The translations under genes and the position numbers were made by a program. A stretch of DNA of 64,000 bases from Aquabacterium commune (lineage in GTDB: Bacteria; Pseudomonadota; Gammaproteobacteria; Burkholderiales; Burkholderiaceae_C), in NCBI RefSeq assembly GCF_004362855.1, contig NZ_SNXW01000005.1:1-64000 (forward strand), in the 5' to 3' direction. The notes beneath the pieces are model-generated. The model worked only from the letters and a program-made list of their open reading frames with translations, did not search any database and was not told the DNA's origin. Below, one piece after another: positions 17,557 to 26,175 of the stretch (the first letter of the stretch is position 1; each line of letters opens with the position of its first letter).

Positions 17557-20022
17557 ATGAACACCCCTGTCGCTACCGAACGCTCAACCCACTTGGGTCA
17601 AGGCACCGCCAACACCACCGCGGGCAGCCAAGTCCAGGTCCAGGTCAAGGCCGAGCCCATGACCTACCTCCGGCTGGACACAGGCGAGGTCTATGCCATT
17701 CCCGCCCCCGATGTACCGGCCTTGCACAACGAGTTCGACCGGTGGAATCGGCTCATGCATGCGCAACTGCTGGCCAATGAGGTGCTGGCCCTGGCCGATG
17801 AACGCCTGCTGCTCATCGCCACAGCCAAAGGCCAAAACCCGGCCAGCATCAGCAAGGACATCGAAGACGATGCGCGAGCAGCGCAAGGCTTGGCCGTCCA
17901 ATGGCGGGAGCAGGCCACGGAAGCCGTTCGCAAGGAAATGCAAGCCCTCGACAAGCTGGGCGGCTCGGGCAAACAGTTGGTCGAGATGGTGCCCTTGATG
18001 GACAAGGCTGGCGACAAGCCCTACACCGTCACACCAGACAAAGCCAATGGCGAATGGAAACGAAAGGGCCTTGACCTCAGCCAGAAGTGGCATGTCAAAG
18101 GTGCCTTGGGCATCAAGCAAAAATTTGAACAAGAAGCCCGCTACCAAGGACTCGGCCCCTTGCGATACGTGAACTCGGCGACCTTGGAGAAAAAGGGCTG
18201 GCCCAAGTTCAAAGACGCAAAGTCCATGAAGTGGGCCGAGGTTTATAAGCAGGACCCGACCGGCAAGCGCAAGATCGACCGCACGAGGCTGAAGCAGTAC
18301 TTGGGCGAACAGGTGATGGCCGCCAAGGTGTCCAGCAAGGACTTCGTCAAGCTGGAAGTCAGCAACGTGGGCACCCTCGGACCTGAGGCGCTGGAGAAAT
18401 GGAACGCCAACATGCGCGCCAGCGGCGAAGGCAAAGTGGTGTGGGGAAACACCGAACTGGGCGACGTGAACTTCAGCGCCGAGGCAGCGGCCATGCGCTA
18501 CTACGCCGGTGGCAGCCTGAGTGGCGAGCTCGCACCGCTACAAGGCAACGTGAACATCAAGGCCGAGGGTGGGCTGGAGGTGGCCTTTGCCGAAGGCAAG
18601 GTGGCTGGCAACCTCTATCTGCCCAGCAAAGAAGGCTTGATGCTGTACTGGCTGGACCTTGAGCAGGCTGTGGCCATGGCCAAAGGCCAAGCCGTGGACA
18701 CGGGCAAGTACGACCTGGGGGCCGTGCGCCTGGCTTGCGCAGCCGAGCTCAAGGGTGTGATCGGCGTGAGCCTGGCGGGCGAGGTCTCGATTGGCGTGGC
18801 CATGAAAGACATCGACACCCAAGACGTCGATGGCAAGACCAAATCGGGCAAGTTGCCGCACATCCAGGGCACGAACAAGAAGGTCAAGCGCAAAAGCGCG
18901 GCCAACATCAGCGGCCAAGGCAATGACTGGAAGAACACCGCAGGCGCGGCGGCCAGCGTGAACTTCTTTGCGGGCGCCAAAGGCGGTTTGGGGCTGAGTG
19001 GCGCCATCGAGTGGCGCAACCCGCACAGCGCTGAGAAGAAGTTCGAGCCGTTTGCCAGCATTGCGCCTGAACTGCAAGGCATGGCGGGCCTCGCTGGTGA
19101 AGCAAAGCTGGCCGTCGAGTATGTGGACGGCATCTTCCGCATCACAGCTCACGCGGGCTTGTGCTTCGGCCTGGGCGCAGAAGGCACGGTGACGCTGGCC
19201 GTCGGGGCAAAACAACTCGCCAGCTTCATGTACTGGTTCTATTACAACCTGCTGAACTTGGGGTTCAGGAACGTGGCGATCATTCGGAAGTCCGGATTCG
19301 ATGCAGCCAAGTACCTGGGGTACTTGGTGGTGGCCGAAGGCAGGGAGTTGGCAGAGTACTTCGGGAAAGAACTGGCCGGGGATGCGGCGGAAACATTGGA
19401 GAAGGCCATTGTCCGACTAGAGGTGAAGTACCGCAAAGAAGCAGAGACGCTGCAATTGGCCAAGCGCATTCTGGCCAATTGCAGCGCGCTTCGACACACC
19501 CCACCTGAGAGCAAAGGCATGCTCATCTACATGCTCACCCGCTTTGGTGCCGTCAGTTGGGCACTTGACGGCGGAGGCCTGGGCAGCAACTACCTGCCCA
19601 CCCAGCGCCAAGCTGTGTTGGCCGTGCTGCACCAAACCCAAACCAAGCGCGACATCGAGAACGTCATCCAGCACATTCACCCAACGGGTGACAAGGTGGC
19701 CTTTGATCAGCGGCTGGGTGATCTCAAACGGTTCTTTGCAGCCGAAGGCCCCAGCGGGCTGGACTTTCCTGGCACCCGCACACAACATCAAGACGGGTTC
19801 CAGGGATTGATGCGTCAACGCGGCCACGCTGACTTCGTGGCACTCAATGGCGACTTTGGTGCGTGGTACGACCAGACCCATGCGGCGCTGATGGACGAAG
19901 CCCCGCGCGGCTACCCCGCCATGGACAACTCGGACTTTGCCTATGCCCTGGCCCGCGATGGTCGGGGTGACCACCCGCTGTTCGCATCCAGCGGCAATGG
20001 CTTCTACAACAGCGTTGTGTGA
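17557..20022 (+). CDS. Large VgrG-associated cargo protein, putative type VI effector of unknown activity
   Basis: The 821-residue protein starts 30 bp after vgrG and is almost certainly its cargo. No known enzymatic motif was found. Layout: a Thr/Gln-rich N-terminal tail (1-35), a charged helical region (about 35-290), then a long Gly/Ala-rich repetitive beta-type region (about 310-560; GGSLSGEL, FFAGAKGGLGLSG, GLCFGLGAEGTVTLAVGA). This leads to a hydrophobic aromatic stretch (LASFMYWFYYNLLNLGF, about 548-564) and a helical C-terminal domain with an NVIQHIHP motif. The architecture recalls a recurring betaproteobacterial VgrG-linked family. The Gly-rich region plus hydrophobic stretch would suit a membrane-acting toxin, but that is inference. 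The stop codon is only 3 bp from that of the opposing lipoprotein gene. Confidence 0.8.
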   Translation: MNTPVATERSTHLGQGTANTTAGSQVQVQVKAEPMTYLRLDTGEVYAIPAPDVPALHNEFDRWNRLMHAQLLANEVLALADERLLLIATAKGQNPASISKDIEDDARAAQGLAVQWREQATEAVRKEMQALDKLGGSGKQLVEMVPLMDKAGDKPYTVTPDKANGEWKRKGLDLSQKWHVKGALGIKQKFEQEARYQGLGPLRYVNSATLEKKGWPKFKDAKSMKWAEVYKQDPTGKRKIDRTRLKQYLGEQVMAAKVSSKDFVKLEVSNVGTLGPEALEKWNANMRASGEGKVVWGNTELGDVNFSAEAAAMRYYAGGSLSGELAPLQGNVNIKAEGGLEVAFAEGKVAGNLYLPSKEGLMLYWLDLEQAVAMAKGQAVDTGKYDLGAVRLACAAELKGVIGVSLAGEVSIGVAMKDIDTQDVDGKTKSGKLPHIQGTNKKVKRKSAANISGQGNDWKNTAGAAASVNFFAGAKGGLGLSGAIEWRNPHSAEKKFEPFASIAPELQGMAGLAGEAKLAVEYVDGIFRITAHAGLCFGLGAEGTVTLAVGAKQLASFMYWFYYNLLNLGFRNVAIIRKSGFDAAKYLGYLVVAEGRELAEYFGKELAGDAAETLEKAIVRLEVKYRKEAETLQLAKRILANCSALRHTPPESKGMLIYMLTRFGAVSWALDGGGLGSNYLPTQRQAVLAVLHQTQTKRDIENVIQHIHPTGDKVAFDQRLGDLKRFFAAEGPSGLDFPGTRTQHQDGFQGLMRQRGHADFVALNGDFGAWYDQTHAALMDEAPRGYPAMDNSDFAYALARDGRGDHPLFASSGNGFYNSVV

Positions 20023-20025
20023 CGC

Positions 20026-21147
20026 TCAGTGTGGCGTGACGGCGCAGCGCAAAGCAGGCATGAAAGAAGAAGGTACAGCAACCAGTTTGCCGGTGTCATC
20101 GTCCTTCTCCAGAGGGTAAGGATCTGCCTTGTAACGATGCACGGTCGACCCGATCAAGGGGCTGTCCGCGCCACCACCCCGAATCACCTTCAAGTTCCCG
20201 GTTGCAGGCCCTCGCGGTTCAAGAGTGGAAGCCATGCTGTACGCATCCTCGGCGTACCAATCGTCGACCCACTCCTTTCCGTTGGTGCTCATGTCATGCA
20301 ACCCCAAAGGATTTGATGGGAACAATCCGACCGGATAGGTACTCAGCCTCCGCATGGGTGAAACGATCTCGACCTGCGCGTCATAAGGCACACCCTTCCC
20401 AAACTCCGCGTTGCCGTCAGCGGTGGCCACCATGAAGAACTGCCCCCGGCTGCGTGCTGCGTATTCCCACTGTGCTTCGGTGGGCAAGTCCATCGGTAAC
20501 CCCGTCAACTGCCCGAGCCATTGACAGTAGTTCTTGGCCTCCTGCCAGTAAGCCCGCGCGGCGAGAGTCGGGGGCTGGCGGACATCCCCTCCATACGTCG
20601 CCCCCGTCCTCGGCCGGCCCGTCGCATCCGTGAACACATCGAACTCAGCATACGTGACCTTGTATTTGCTGATCCAGAAGTCGCTCAAGGATATCTCCTT
20701 AACCACCTTGTCGTCTGACTTGGAGGTCATGCGCGACACGCCCTCAATGCCCATGAGGCTGGCGAAGTCGCCACGCATGAAGCTGCCTCCGCGCACATAG
20801 ACCATGTCCTTGAACACCTTGGCCTTGAGCACCTCTTTGCGAGCGTCGATGCTGCCAACTTGCATGGCTGCCAAGGCCTGGGCCAGCTCCGTGGGTTGCT
20901 GAGGAACCGGCAGCTTGGCCAGGTCTTCTGGCTTGATGTGGAAGTGGTTGCGCTTCGGGTTGCCCGGTGGCTTCACGCTGGCCAGCGTGGGCGCCTCGGC
21001 TTTGGACAAAAATGCCATTGCCGCCACTGAGCTCGCCGGCCGAGCTTCGGCAGGCATGGCATCCGCGGTCGCAACCGCTTTGGCGCACCCTGAAGCCGTC
21101 ACCGCCCCCAAGGTCAACAGGCCACATGCCATCCATTGGTTCGCCAT
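20026..21147 (-). CDS. FGE/SUMF1-fold lipoprotein, candidate immunity protein
   Basis: From ATG 21147 (a good AGGG site upstream) the 373-residue protein has a signal peptide with lipobox TASGC (Cys21). After a linker comes a formylglycine-generating-enzyme (SUMF1/EgtB/PvdO) fold: MVYVRGGSFMRGD, WISKYKVTYAEF, LPTEAQWEYAARSRG and LRCAV. True FGE enzymes oxidise a sulfatase cysteine using a copper-binding cysteine pair; that pair is not evident here and no sulfatase is nearby, so catalysis is doubtful. Proteins of this fold often accompany VgrG loci as far as I recall. A membrane-anchored periplasmic protein converging on the cargo gene fits an immunity role. A start at 21183 would add 12 residues and weaken the signal peptide. 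Confidence 0.85.
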   Translation of the reverse strand: MANQWMACGLLTLGAVTASGCAKAVATADAMPAEARPASSVAAMAFLSKAEAPTLASVKPPGNPKRNHFHIKPEDLAKLPVPQQPTELAQALAAMQVGSIDARKEVLKAKVFKDMVYVRGGSFMRGDFASLMGIEGVSRMTSKSDDKVVKEISLSDFWISKYKVTYAEFDVFTDATGRPRTGATYGGDVRQPPTLAARAYWQEAKNYCQWLGQLTGLPMDLPTEAQWEYAARSRGQFFMVATADGNAEFGKGVPYDAQVEIVSPMRRLSTYPVGLFPSNPLGLHDMSTNGKEWVDDWYAEDAYSMASTLEPRGPATGNLKVIRGGGADSPLIGSTVHRYKADPYPLEKDDDTGKLVAVPSSFMPALRCAVTPH

Positions 21148-21264
21148 CGTGATATCCCTGCGATGTGTTCGTTTGTCGCCCATGTTAGTGGCTCACAAGC
21201 AACCGCTGGCGCCGGGAGTGGCATCCAAATGTGACGGTGCGGCCCGGATGGGCCAAGCGCTCAT

Positions 21265-21513
21265 TCAGCGGTAAAACGCCTCGACCTTGCCCTTGAGCTT
21301 GATGGTCAGGCTGCGGCCTTTGCGGTCCACGGTTTTGCCCACGGGCACGCGAACCCAGCCTTCGCTGACGCAGTATTCCTCGACGTCGAAGCGCTCCTTG
21401 TCGTTGAAGCGGATGCCGATGTCGTGCTGGAACACGGCCGCGTTGTGGTGCGGGCTGCGCGGGTCGATGGAGAGGTGGTCGGGCAGGGCTGGGCGCTCGT
21501 CGGTCTGGCTCAT
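21265..21513 (-). CDS. DUF3297 family protein
   Basis: An 82-residue protein from ATG 21513 (MSQTDERPALPDHLSID). The conserved pattern HNAAVFQHDIGIRFN followed by WVRVPVG and GRSLTIKLKG is that of DUF3297, a small cytoplasmic protein common in Proteobacteria with no known role. An upstream extension to 21615 is Pro/Ala-rich noise. It lies 117 bp upstream of the FGE-like gene on the same strand. Confidence 0.85.
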   Translation of the reverse strand: MSQTDERPALPDHLSIDPRSPHHNAAVFQHDIGIRFNDKERFDVEEYCVSEGWVRVPVGKTVDRKGRSLTIKLKGKVEAFYR

Positions 21514-21639
21514 GGTGTGGCTGGCGGTAGGTGCGGCACGCGGTGCTGCGGGGGTGGGCAAAGGGGGTGCCGTTGCCGGCAAGGGCGCCAGTGTAGGGGA
21601 CACCAGGGAACGCAACCAGGGCGCCTTGCCCTGCGCCGC

Positions 21640-21915
21640 TCAGGCCAGGGTTTTGGGCGGGTTGCCGGACTCGGGCGGGCCGCCGCGGTGGGATTTGGTC
21701 CAGTGGTAGTCCGGCGGGGCGTCGCTCACGCCAGCCTGGCCCACGCTGTCGCCCAGTTCGGTGTTGATGACGACGTGGCGGTTGCAGGGCTGGCCGTGTG
21801 CGTCACGTGCCTTGCGGCGCGCCTCGGCGAAGGCCAGGGCGGCCATCAGCTCGGCGTCGGCGAAGGGCTGCACTTGGGGCCCGTCGGGCGTCAGCCAGTA
21901 AACAACGATGCTCAT
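21640..21915 (-). CDS. Conserved hypothetical protein
   Basis: A 91-residue soluble protein with a well-formed N-terminal beta-strand (MSIVVYWLTPDGPQVQPF) and a helix (ELMAALAFAEARRKARD). A tail rich in Pro and Gly follows. No motif is recognised. It sits upstream of DUF3297 on the same strand, and 272 bp of shared upstream DNA separate it from the divergent GGDEF gene. Confidence 0.65.
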   Translation of the reverse strand: MSIVVYWLTPDGPQVQPFADAELMAALAFAEARRKARDAHGQPCNRHVVINTELGDSVGQAGVSDAPPDYHWTKSHRGGPPESGNPPKTLA

Positions 21916-22187
21916 GGTGGTGCGGGCATGGCCCGGTCAAAAGGGGTGGCAAGGGCGTGGCAGGGCCAGAAACGGGGTGCGCAATCGGTCTTTTTCCACA
22001 CAAAGGCCCCGGCGCACGAGGGATTACCATCGGCCAGAGGGCATGGGTGTCCTGTTCAACGAGCAGGCCCGACGCGCATGCCTCACGCCCACGTCGCCCA
22101 CCCGACACCGCCGAACATCCCACGCAGTCCCGCCATGTTGCTTCGATTTTGCCCCGTCCACGCGCCCACAGCCCGGGGAGCCCGAGC

Positions 22188-23408
22188 ATGACCGAGTGGC
22201 ACGCACACGGTGAGCCGGACCCCGGCATCGACCCCGACATCCGCTTGCAGCAGATCCGCGAAACCTTCGTCGATGACGTGCTGCGCGGCCTCGTGTGGCT
22301 GGCGCTGTGCATCCTGGCGGTGTCGTTCTGGCGCAATTTCCTGGGCCCATCCAGCCTGCGCTGGCCGGCCGCCTTCGCCATGGTGGCGGTGAGCACGGCC
22401 TCGCTGTGCACGCTCTTCTTGCGGCGCAAGCACCTGTCTTACCGCTTCAAAGCAACGGGGCTGTTGTGCGTGTTGTTCCTGACCGCAACGGGAGGGCTGG
22501 TGTCCTTCGGGCAGGCCGCGCCCACGGGCAATTTCTTCGCCATGGGCTTTTTTGTCTCGGCCGTTCTGTTTGCGCGCCACACCGTGTTCATGCTGATCGG
22601 TGGCACGGCGCTGGTGATCGCCTGTGCGGCGTTTGCCGCGCTCTCGGGCCTGCACACCGTGCCCATCAACCTCAACGCGGTGGCGATGCAACCCGTGGTC
22701 TGGGTCAACCTGATGCTGACGCTGGCGCTGTCGGCTGGGGCCATCGCCACGGCCATGGGCTCGTTCATGCGCGCCATGCAGAGCCTGCTGGAGGACGTGC
22801 ACCGTCAGCAAACCGAGATCAAGGCGCAGCGCGACCAGATCCGCCACCTGGCCACCCACGACAACCTGACGGGCCTGCCCATCATGCGGCTGGCGGTGGA
22901 CCGCAGCCACCAGGCCATGGCCCACGCGCGGCACAGCGGTCAGAAGATCGCGTTCATGTTCCTCGACCTCGATGGCTTCAAAGAGGTCAACGACCGCCAC
23001 GGCCACGAGGCCGGCGACCGCGTGCTGCAGACCGTGGCCGAGCGCCTGAAGTCGGCCGTGCGCTCGGCCGACACCGCCGCGCGCATCGGTGGCGACGAGT
23101 TCGTCGTCATCCTCAGCGACCTGAGCCACGCGCATTTCGCGGGCGATGTGGCTGAGAAGATCTTGCGGGCCATCGGCGCGCCCATCGCTTACGACGGGCA
23201 TGCGCTCAGCGTGGGCGCCAGCATCGGCATCGCGATTTTCCCGGACCATGCCGAGGACCTGGATGCGCTCAAGCGGGTCGCCGACCGGGCGATGTACGCG
23301 GTCAAGGCCTCGGGCAAGAACCGCTACCAGTTCGCGCAACCGAGCACCCAAGCCAGCACCCAACCCAGCGCTCAGCCGAGCGCCTTGCCCATCCAGCTGC
23401 AGGCCTGA
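22188..23408 (+). CDS. Membrane diguanylate cyclase (GGDEF)
   Basis: A 406-residue protein from ATG 22188. The N-terminal 200 residues hold five or six membrane helices (for example LVWLALCILAVSFW, AFAMVAVSTASLCTLFL and VVWVNLMLTLALSAG), a MASE-like sensor. A short coiled coil (LLEDVHRQQTEIKAQRDQI) leads into a complete GGDEF domain with GGDEF at about residues 303-307. RSAD ends five residues before it, the canonical RxxD product-inhibition site. This should be an active, feedback-inhibited c-di-GMP synthase at the inner membrane. A Gln/Ser/Pro repeat tail (STQASTQPSAQPSA) ends the protein. It converges with the next GGDEF-EAL gene, 12 bp apart. Confidence 0.95.
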   Translation: MTEWHAHGEPDPGIDPDIRLQQIRETFVDDVLRGLVWLALCILAVSFWRNFLGPSSLRWPAAFAMVAVSTASLCTLFLRRKHLSYRFKATGLLCVLFLTATGGLVSFGQAAPTGNFFAMGFFVSAVLFARHTVFMLIGGTALVIACAAFAALSGLHTVPINLNAVAMQPVVWVNLMLTLALSAGAIATAMGSFMRAMQSLLEDVHRQQTEIKAQRDQIRHLATHDNLTGLPIMRLAVDRSHQAMAHARHSGQKIAFMFLDLDGFKEVNDRHGHEAGDRVLQTVAERLKSAVRSADTAARIGGDEFVVILSDLSHAHFAGDVAEKILRAIGAPIAYDGHALSVGASIGIAIFPDHAEDLDALKRVADRAMYAVKASGKNRYQFAQPSTQASTQPSAQPSALPIQLQA

Positions 23409-23420
23409 GGGCGGGGCAGC

Positions 23421-25664
23421 TCAGGCCAGCGCGTCACTGGGTTGTGTGGCCTTCCAGATGCCCGACGCGAACGAGGTGTCACTGGACTGCATGAGCAGCC
23501 AGTTGAGCAACTGCCCGTGTGTCATCGGCTTGGCGAAGAAGTTGCCCTGCAGCATCTGGCAGCCGGCTTTGCGCAGCCAGGCCACCTGCTCCAGCGTGTC
23601 CACGCCCTCGGCCACGCTCTTGACGCCCAGGCGGTTGGCCAGGTCGATCATCAGCTCCAGCAGGGCCGGGTTGAAGTTCGGTTGACCGATGGCCTGCACG
23701 AACATGCCATCGATCTTGAGCTTGTCCACCTTGAGGTCGAGCAAGCGGCCCATGGACGAGGTGCCCGAGCCGAAATCGTCGATGGCGATGCGGAAGGCCA
23801 GCGCCGACAGCTTCTTGAGCGTGGCGGTTTCCTTGCCGGCCTGACCGACCATGGCGGTGCTCTCGCTGACCTCGAATTCGATGTCGGAGGTGCTCAGGCC
23901 GTGGCGTTGCAGCGCTTCCTGCACGTCCTCGACCATGGCCGCGTCGGTCAGCTGGCGCAGCGACACGTCCATGCTCACGTAGGGCAAGGCCAGCTGCTGT
24001 TCGCGCAGGGCCACGAGGTCGGCACAGACCATGTCGATGACGATCTTGCCCAGCGGCACGATGAGGCCGCTTTGCTCCGCGACCGGGATGAATTCTTCGG
24101 GCGGCACCATGCCACGCGCCGGGTGGCGCCAGCGCACCATGGCCTCCACGCCGCGCACGCGGTCGAAGGCGTCGAACTGGGGCTGATAGACCATGAAGAA
24201 CTGGCGCTCGTCGATGGCGTTGCGCAGGTCGGCCTGGACCTGGGCGCGACCGCGCGCAGCGGCGTCCATCGAGCCGTCGTAGAACACCAGGCGGCCGCGA
24301 CCGGTGCGCTTGGCTTCGTACATGGCCAGGTCGGCGCGGTGCAGCATTTCGCCGAGGTTGAGCTCGCCGCGCTTGAGCATGTAGGCGCCGATGCTCAGGC
24401 CCACCCACTCCTTGACCTCGCCGATCATGATGGGCTTGGAGACCTGCTCGATGAGCACGCGGCAGATGGTTTCGATGGTGGCGCGCGAGGACACGTCGGT
24501 CAGCAGCGCGGCGAACTCGTCCCCGCCGAGGCGGCCGATCATCACGCCACCGCCCAGGGTGTAGCGCAGGCGCTGGGCCACGGTCTTGAGGACCAGGTCA
24601 CCGGCGATGTGGCCGTGGGTGTCGTTGATGAACTTGAAGCGGTCGAGGTCGAAGTACATCAGGCAGCCATCGGTCTCCATGCGGCCGATGGACTCCGCCT
24701 CGTTGTGGCGCTTGAGCGCGGACTCGAAGGCCACGCGGTTGAGCAAGCCGGTGAGCGCGTCGTTCTGGGCGACCTGGCGCAACTGGGGCTCGGGCACCAT
24801 GTTCAGCGCCGCCTGCGCACCGCGCGCACGGCGCCAGACCCAGGCCACGCCGCCCAGCAGCAGCAGGCCGGCGCCCAGGTCGCACGCGGCCGAGACCAGC
24901 GCCGGGCGCAGGTCGAAGCGCACGCTCACGAGGTCATCGCGCACGCGCTGCGAGGACACGGTCGCGCAGCCGGCGGGCCAGCCCAGGGTCGCCGTGCAGC
25001 GGCCTGCGGCGAGCAACGCGCTGGCATCGGCCATGGCAGGCTGGGCCGCACGGGCATAGACCGCGCGGCAACGCTGCTCGCGGCAATGCGCCACGGCGAG
25101 CACCTCGGTCTGGGGGTCCAGGGCCTGCGCCATGGCCCGCACCAGGGGCGAGGTGGCTGGGTAGGCCGCGTCGGACGGCGGCGCCTCGCCGGGCGTGGCG
25201 GGGACGGCGTCCGCGGTGGCTTGCCGCGCGTCAGCGCCGGTGGTGGCAACGGCGGTTGAGGTTGAGGTTGAGGCAGCGGCTGAGGCAGCCTGGGTGGCCT
25301 TGCGGCGCCCCGGCTTCTTGGCCCATGGGGCGGAGGCGGCTGCGTTGGCAGGGGCCGCGGACAGGGTGGTGGGCTGCGCAGAGGCCGGCAAAGACGGCGG
25401 CATCCCGGTCTCGGCAAGCGCCTTGAAGGCGTCGGCGGGGCCCTGCTCGATGAGCGCCATGGCCATGGCGCCGTGGGCCTCCGCCTGGCTGATGGCCTCA
25501 TTCAGACGCGAAGTGAGCACCAACCCACACAGCACCAGCATGGCCACCAGGGTGACGCGTCCGGGCGTGAACCAGGCCGCTTTCGGCGCGGCTGCGACGT
25601 CCTCTGCGGCGTCTTTTGCGGTGGGAGAGGCGGCGGGCATGGGGGTGGGGTGACCAGTGGCCAT
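23421..25664 (-). CDS. GGDEF-EAL protein with altered EAL motif
   Basis: A 747-residue protein from ATG 25664. A membrane helix (about 24-43, VTLVAMLVLCGLVL) and another near residue 255 flank a periplasmic region with Ala/Ser/Thr-rich linkers. The GGDEF domain keeps GGDEF (about residue 381) but lacks an RxxD site. In the EAL domain the signature is EAM (about residue 505), the usual VNLS asparagine is Asp (MDVSLRQL), and AEGVE reads AEGVD. DDFGSGTSS, LKID and QGN are intact. Phosphodiesterase activity may therefore be reduced or lost, leaving synthesis or c-di-GMP binding. It is convergent with the neighbouring cyclase gene. Confidence 0.93.
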   Translation of the reverse strand: MATGHPTPMPAASPTAKDAAEDVAAAPKAAWFTPGRVTLVAMLVLCGLVLTSRLNEAISQAEAHGAMAMALIEQGPADAFKALAETGMPPSLPASAQPTTLSAAPANAAASAPWAKKPGRRKATQAASAAASTSTSTAVATTGADARQATADAVPATPGEAPPSDAAYPATSPLVRAMAQALDPQTEVLAVAHCREQRCRAVYARAAQPAMADASALLAAGRCTATLGWPAGCATVSSQRVRDDLVSVRFDLRPALVSAACDLGAGLLLLGGVAWVWRRARGAQAALNMVPEPQLRQVAQNDALTGLLNRVAFESALKRHNEAESIGRMETDGCLMYFDLDRFKFINDTHGHIAGDLVLKTVAQRLRYTLGGGVMIGRLGGDEFAALLTDVSSRATIETICRVLIEQVSKPIMIGEVKEWVGLSIGAYMLKRGELNLGEMLHRADLAMYEAKRTGRGRLVFYDGSMDAAARGRAQVQADLRNAIDERQFFMVYQPQFDAFDRVRGVEAMVRWRHPARGMVPPEEFIPVAEQSGLIVPLGKIVIDMVCADLVALREQQLALPYVSMDVSLRQLTDAAMVEDVQEALQRHGLSTSDIEFEVSESTAMVGQAGKETATLKKLSALAFRIAIDDFGSGTSSMGRLLDLKVDKLKIDGMFVQAIGQPNFNPALLELMIDLANRLGVKSVAEGVDTLEQVAWLRKAGCQMLQGNFFAKPMTHGQLLNWLLMQSSDTSFASGIWKATQPSDALA

Positions 25665-25783
25665 TCGGCGAGTCCTGAGCGTCCCTGCGTGTGGGGACCA
25701 TGCGGAGGTTTTCGGCCGCAGCGGCCTGAAATTGAGGCCGGCGCCGCGCTTGCCTTGCTGCACGCTTGCGGCACACTCGCGGC

Positions 25784-26164
25784 ATGCCCACCCTGCACTG
25801 CCTGAGCTTCGACCTCAGCCTGGACACCGACGGCGTCCACACCTTCGACGCCCAAGCCGCGGCCGCGGTCGGCGCAGTGGCCGCCGTGGGCTCTGATGCC
25901 ATGCTGGCCCAGATCCGGGCCGAAGTCCAGCAGGTGCTGGCCTGGGCCTCGGCGCATTTCCCCGACGGCCCTGGCCCGCTCGACGAGGGCTGCAGCTGGT
26001 GCCATGACGTGCAGGACCAGCGCGACGGCCCCGGCAGTTCCGACGGCGCCGACAGCCCGCACGGACAGTGGCACACCGTGAGCCTGTCGCTCAGCGGCAC
26101 GCCGGCCTTCGGCGAGGCCTTCGCGCAGGCCTTTGCCAACGCCCTGGCCCAGTCACCGGACTGA
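25784..26164 (+). CDS. Hypothetical protein
   Basis: A 126-residue soluble protein from ATG 25784 (MPTLHCLSFDLS). An early ATG at 25766 would add six residues. It has an amphipathic helix (IRAEVQQVLAWASAHF) and a C-SWC-H cluster (GCSWCHDVQ, about residues 69-77) that could bind metal. No family is recognised. It is divergent from the GGDEF-EAL gene and convergent with the RlmN-like gene, 11 bp away. Confidence 0.6.
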   Translation: MPTLHCLSFDLSLDTDGVHTFDAQAAAAVGAVAAVGSDAMLAQIRAEVQQVLAWASAHFPDGPGPLDEGCSWCHDVQDQRDGPGSSDGADSPHGQWHTVSLSLSGTPAFGEAFAQAFANALAQSPD

Positions 26165-26175
26165 GGGCCCGCGCC

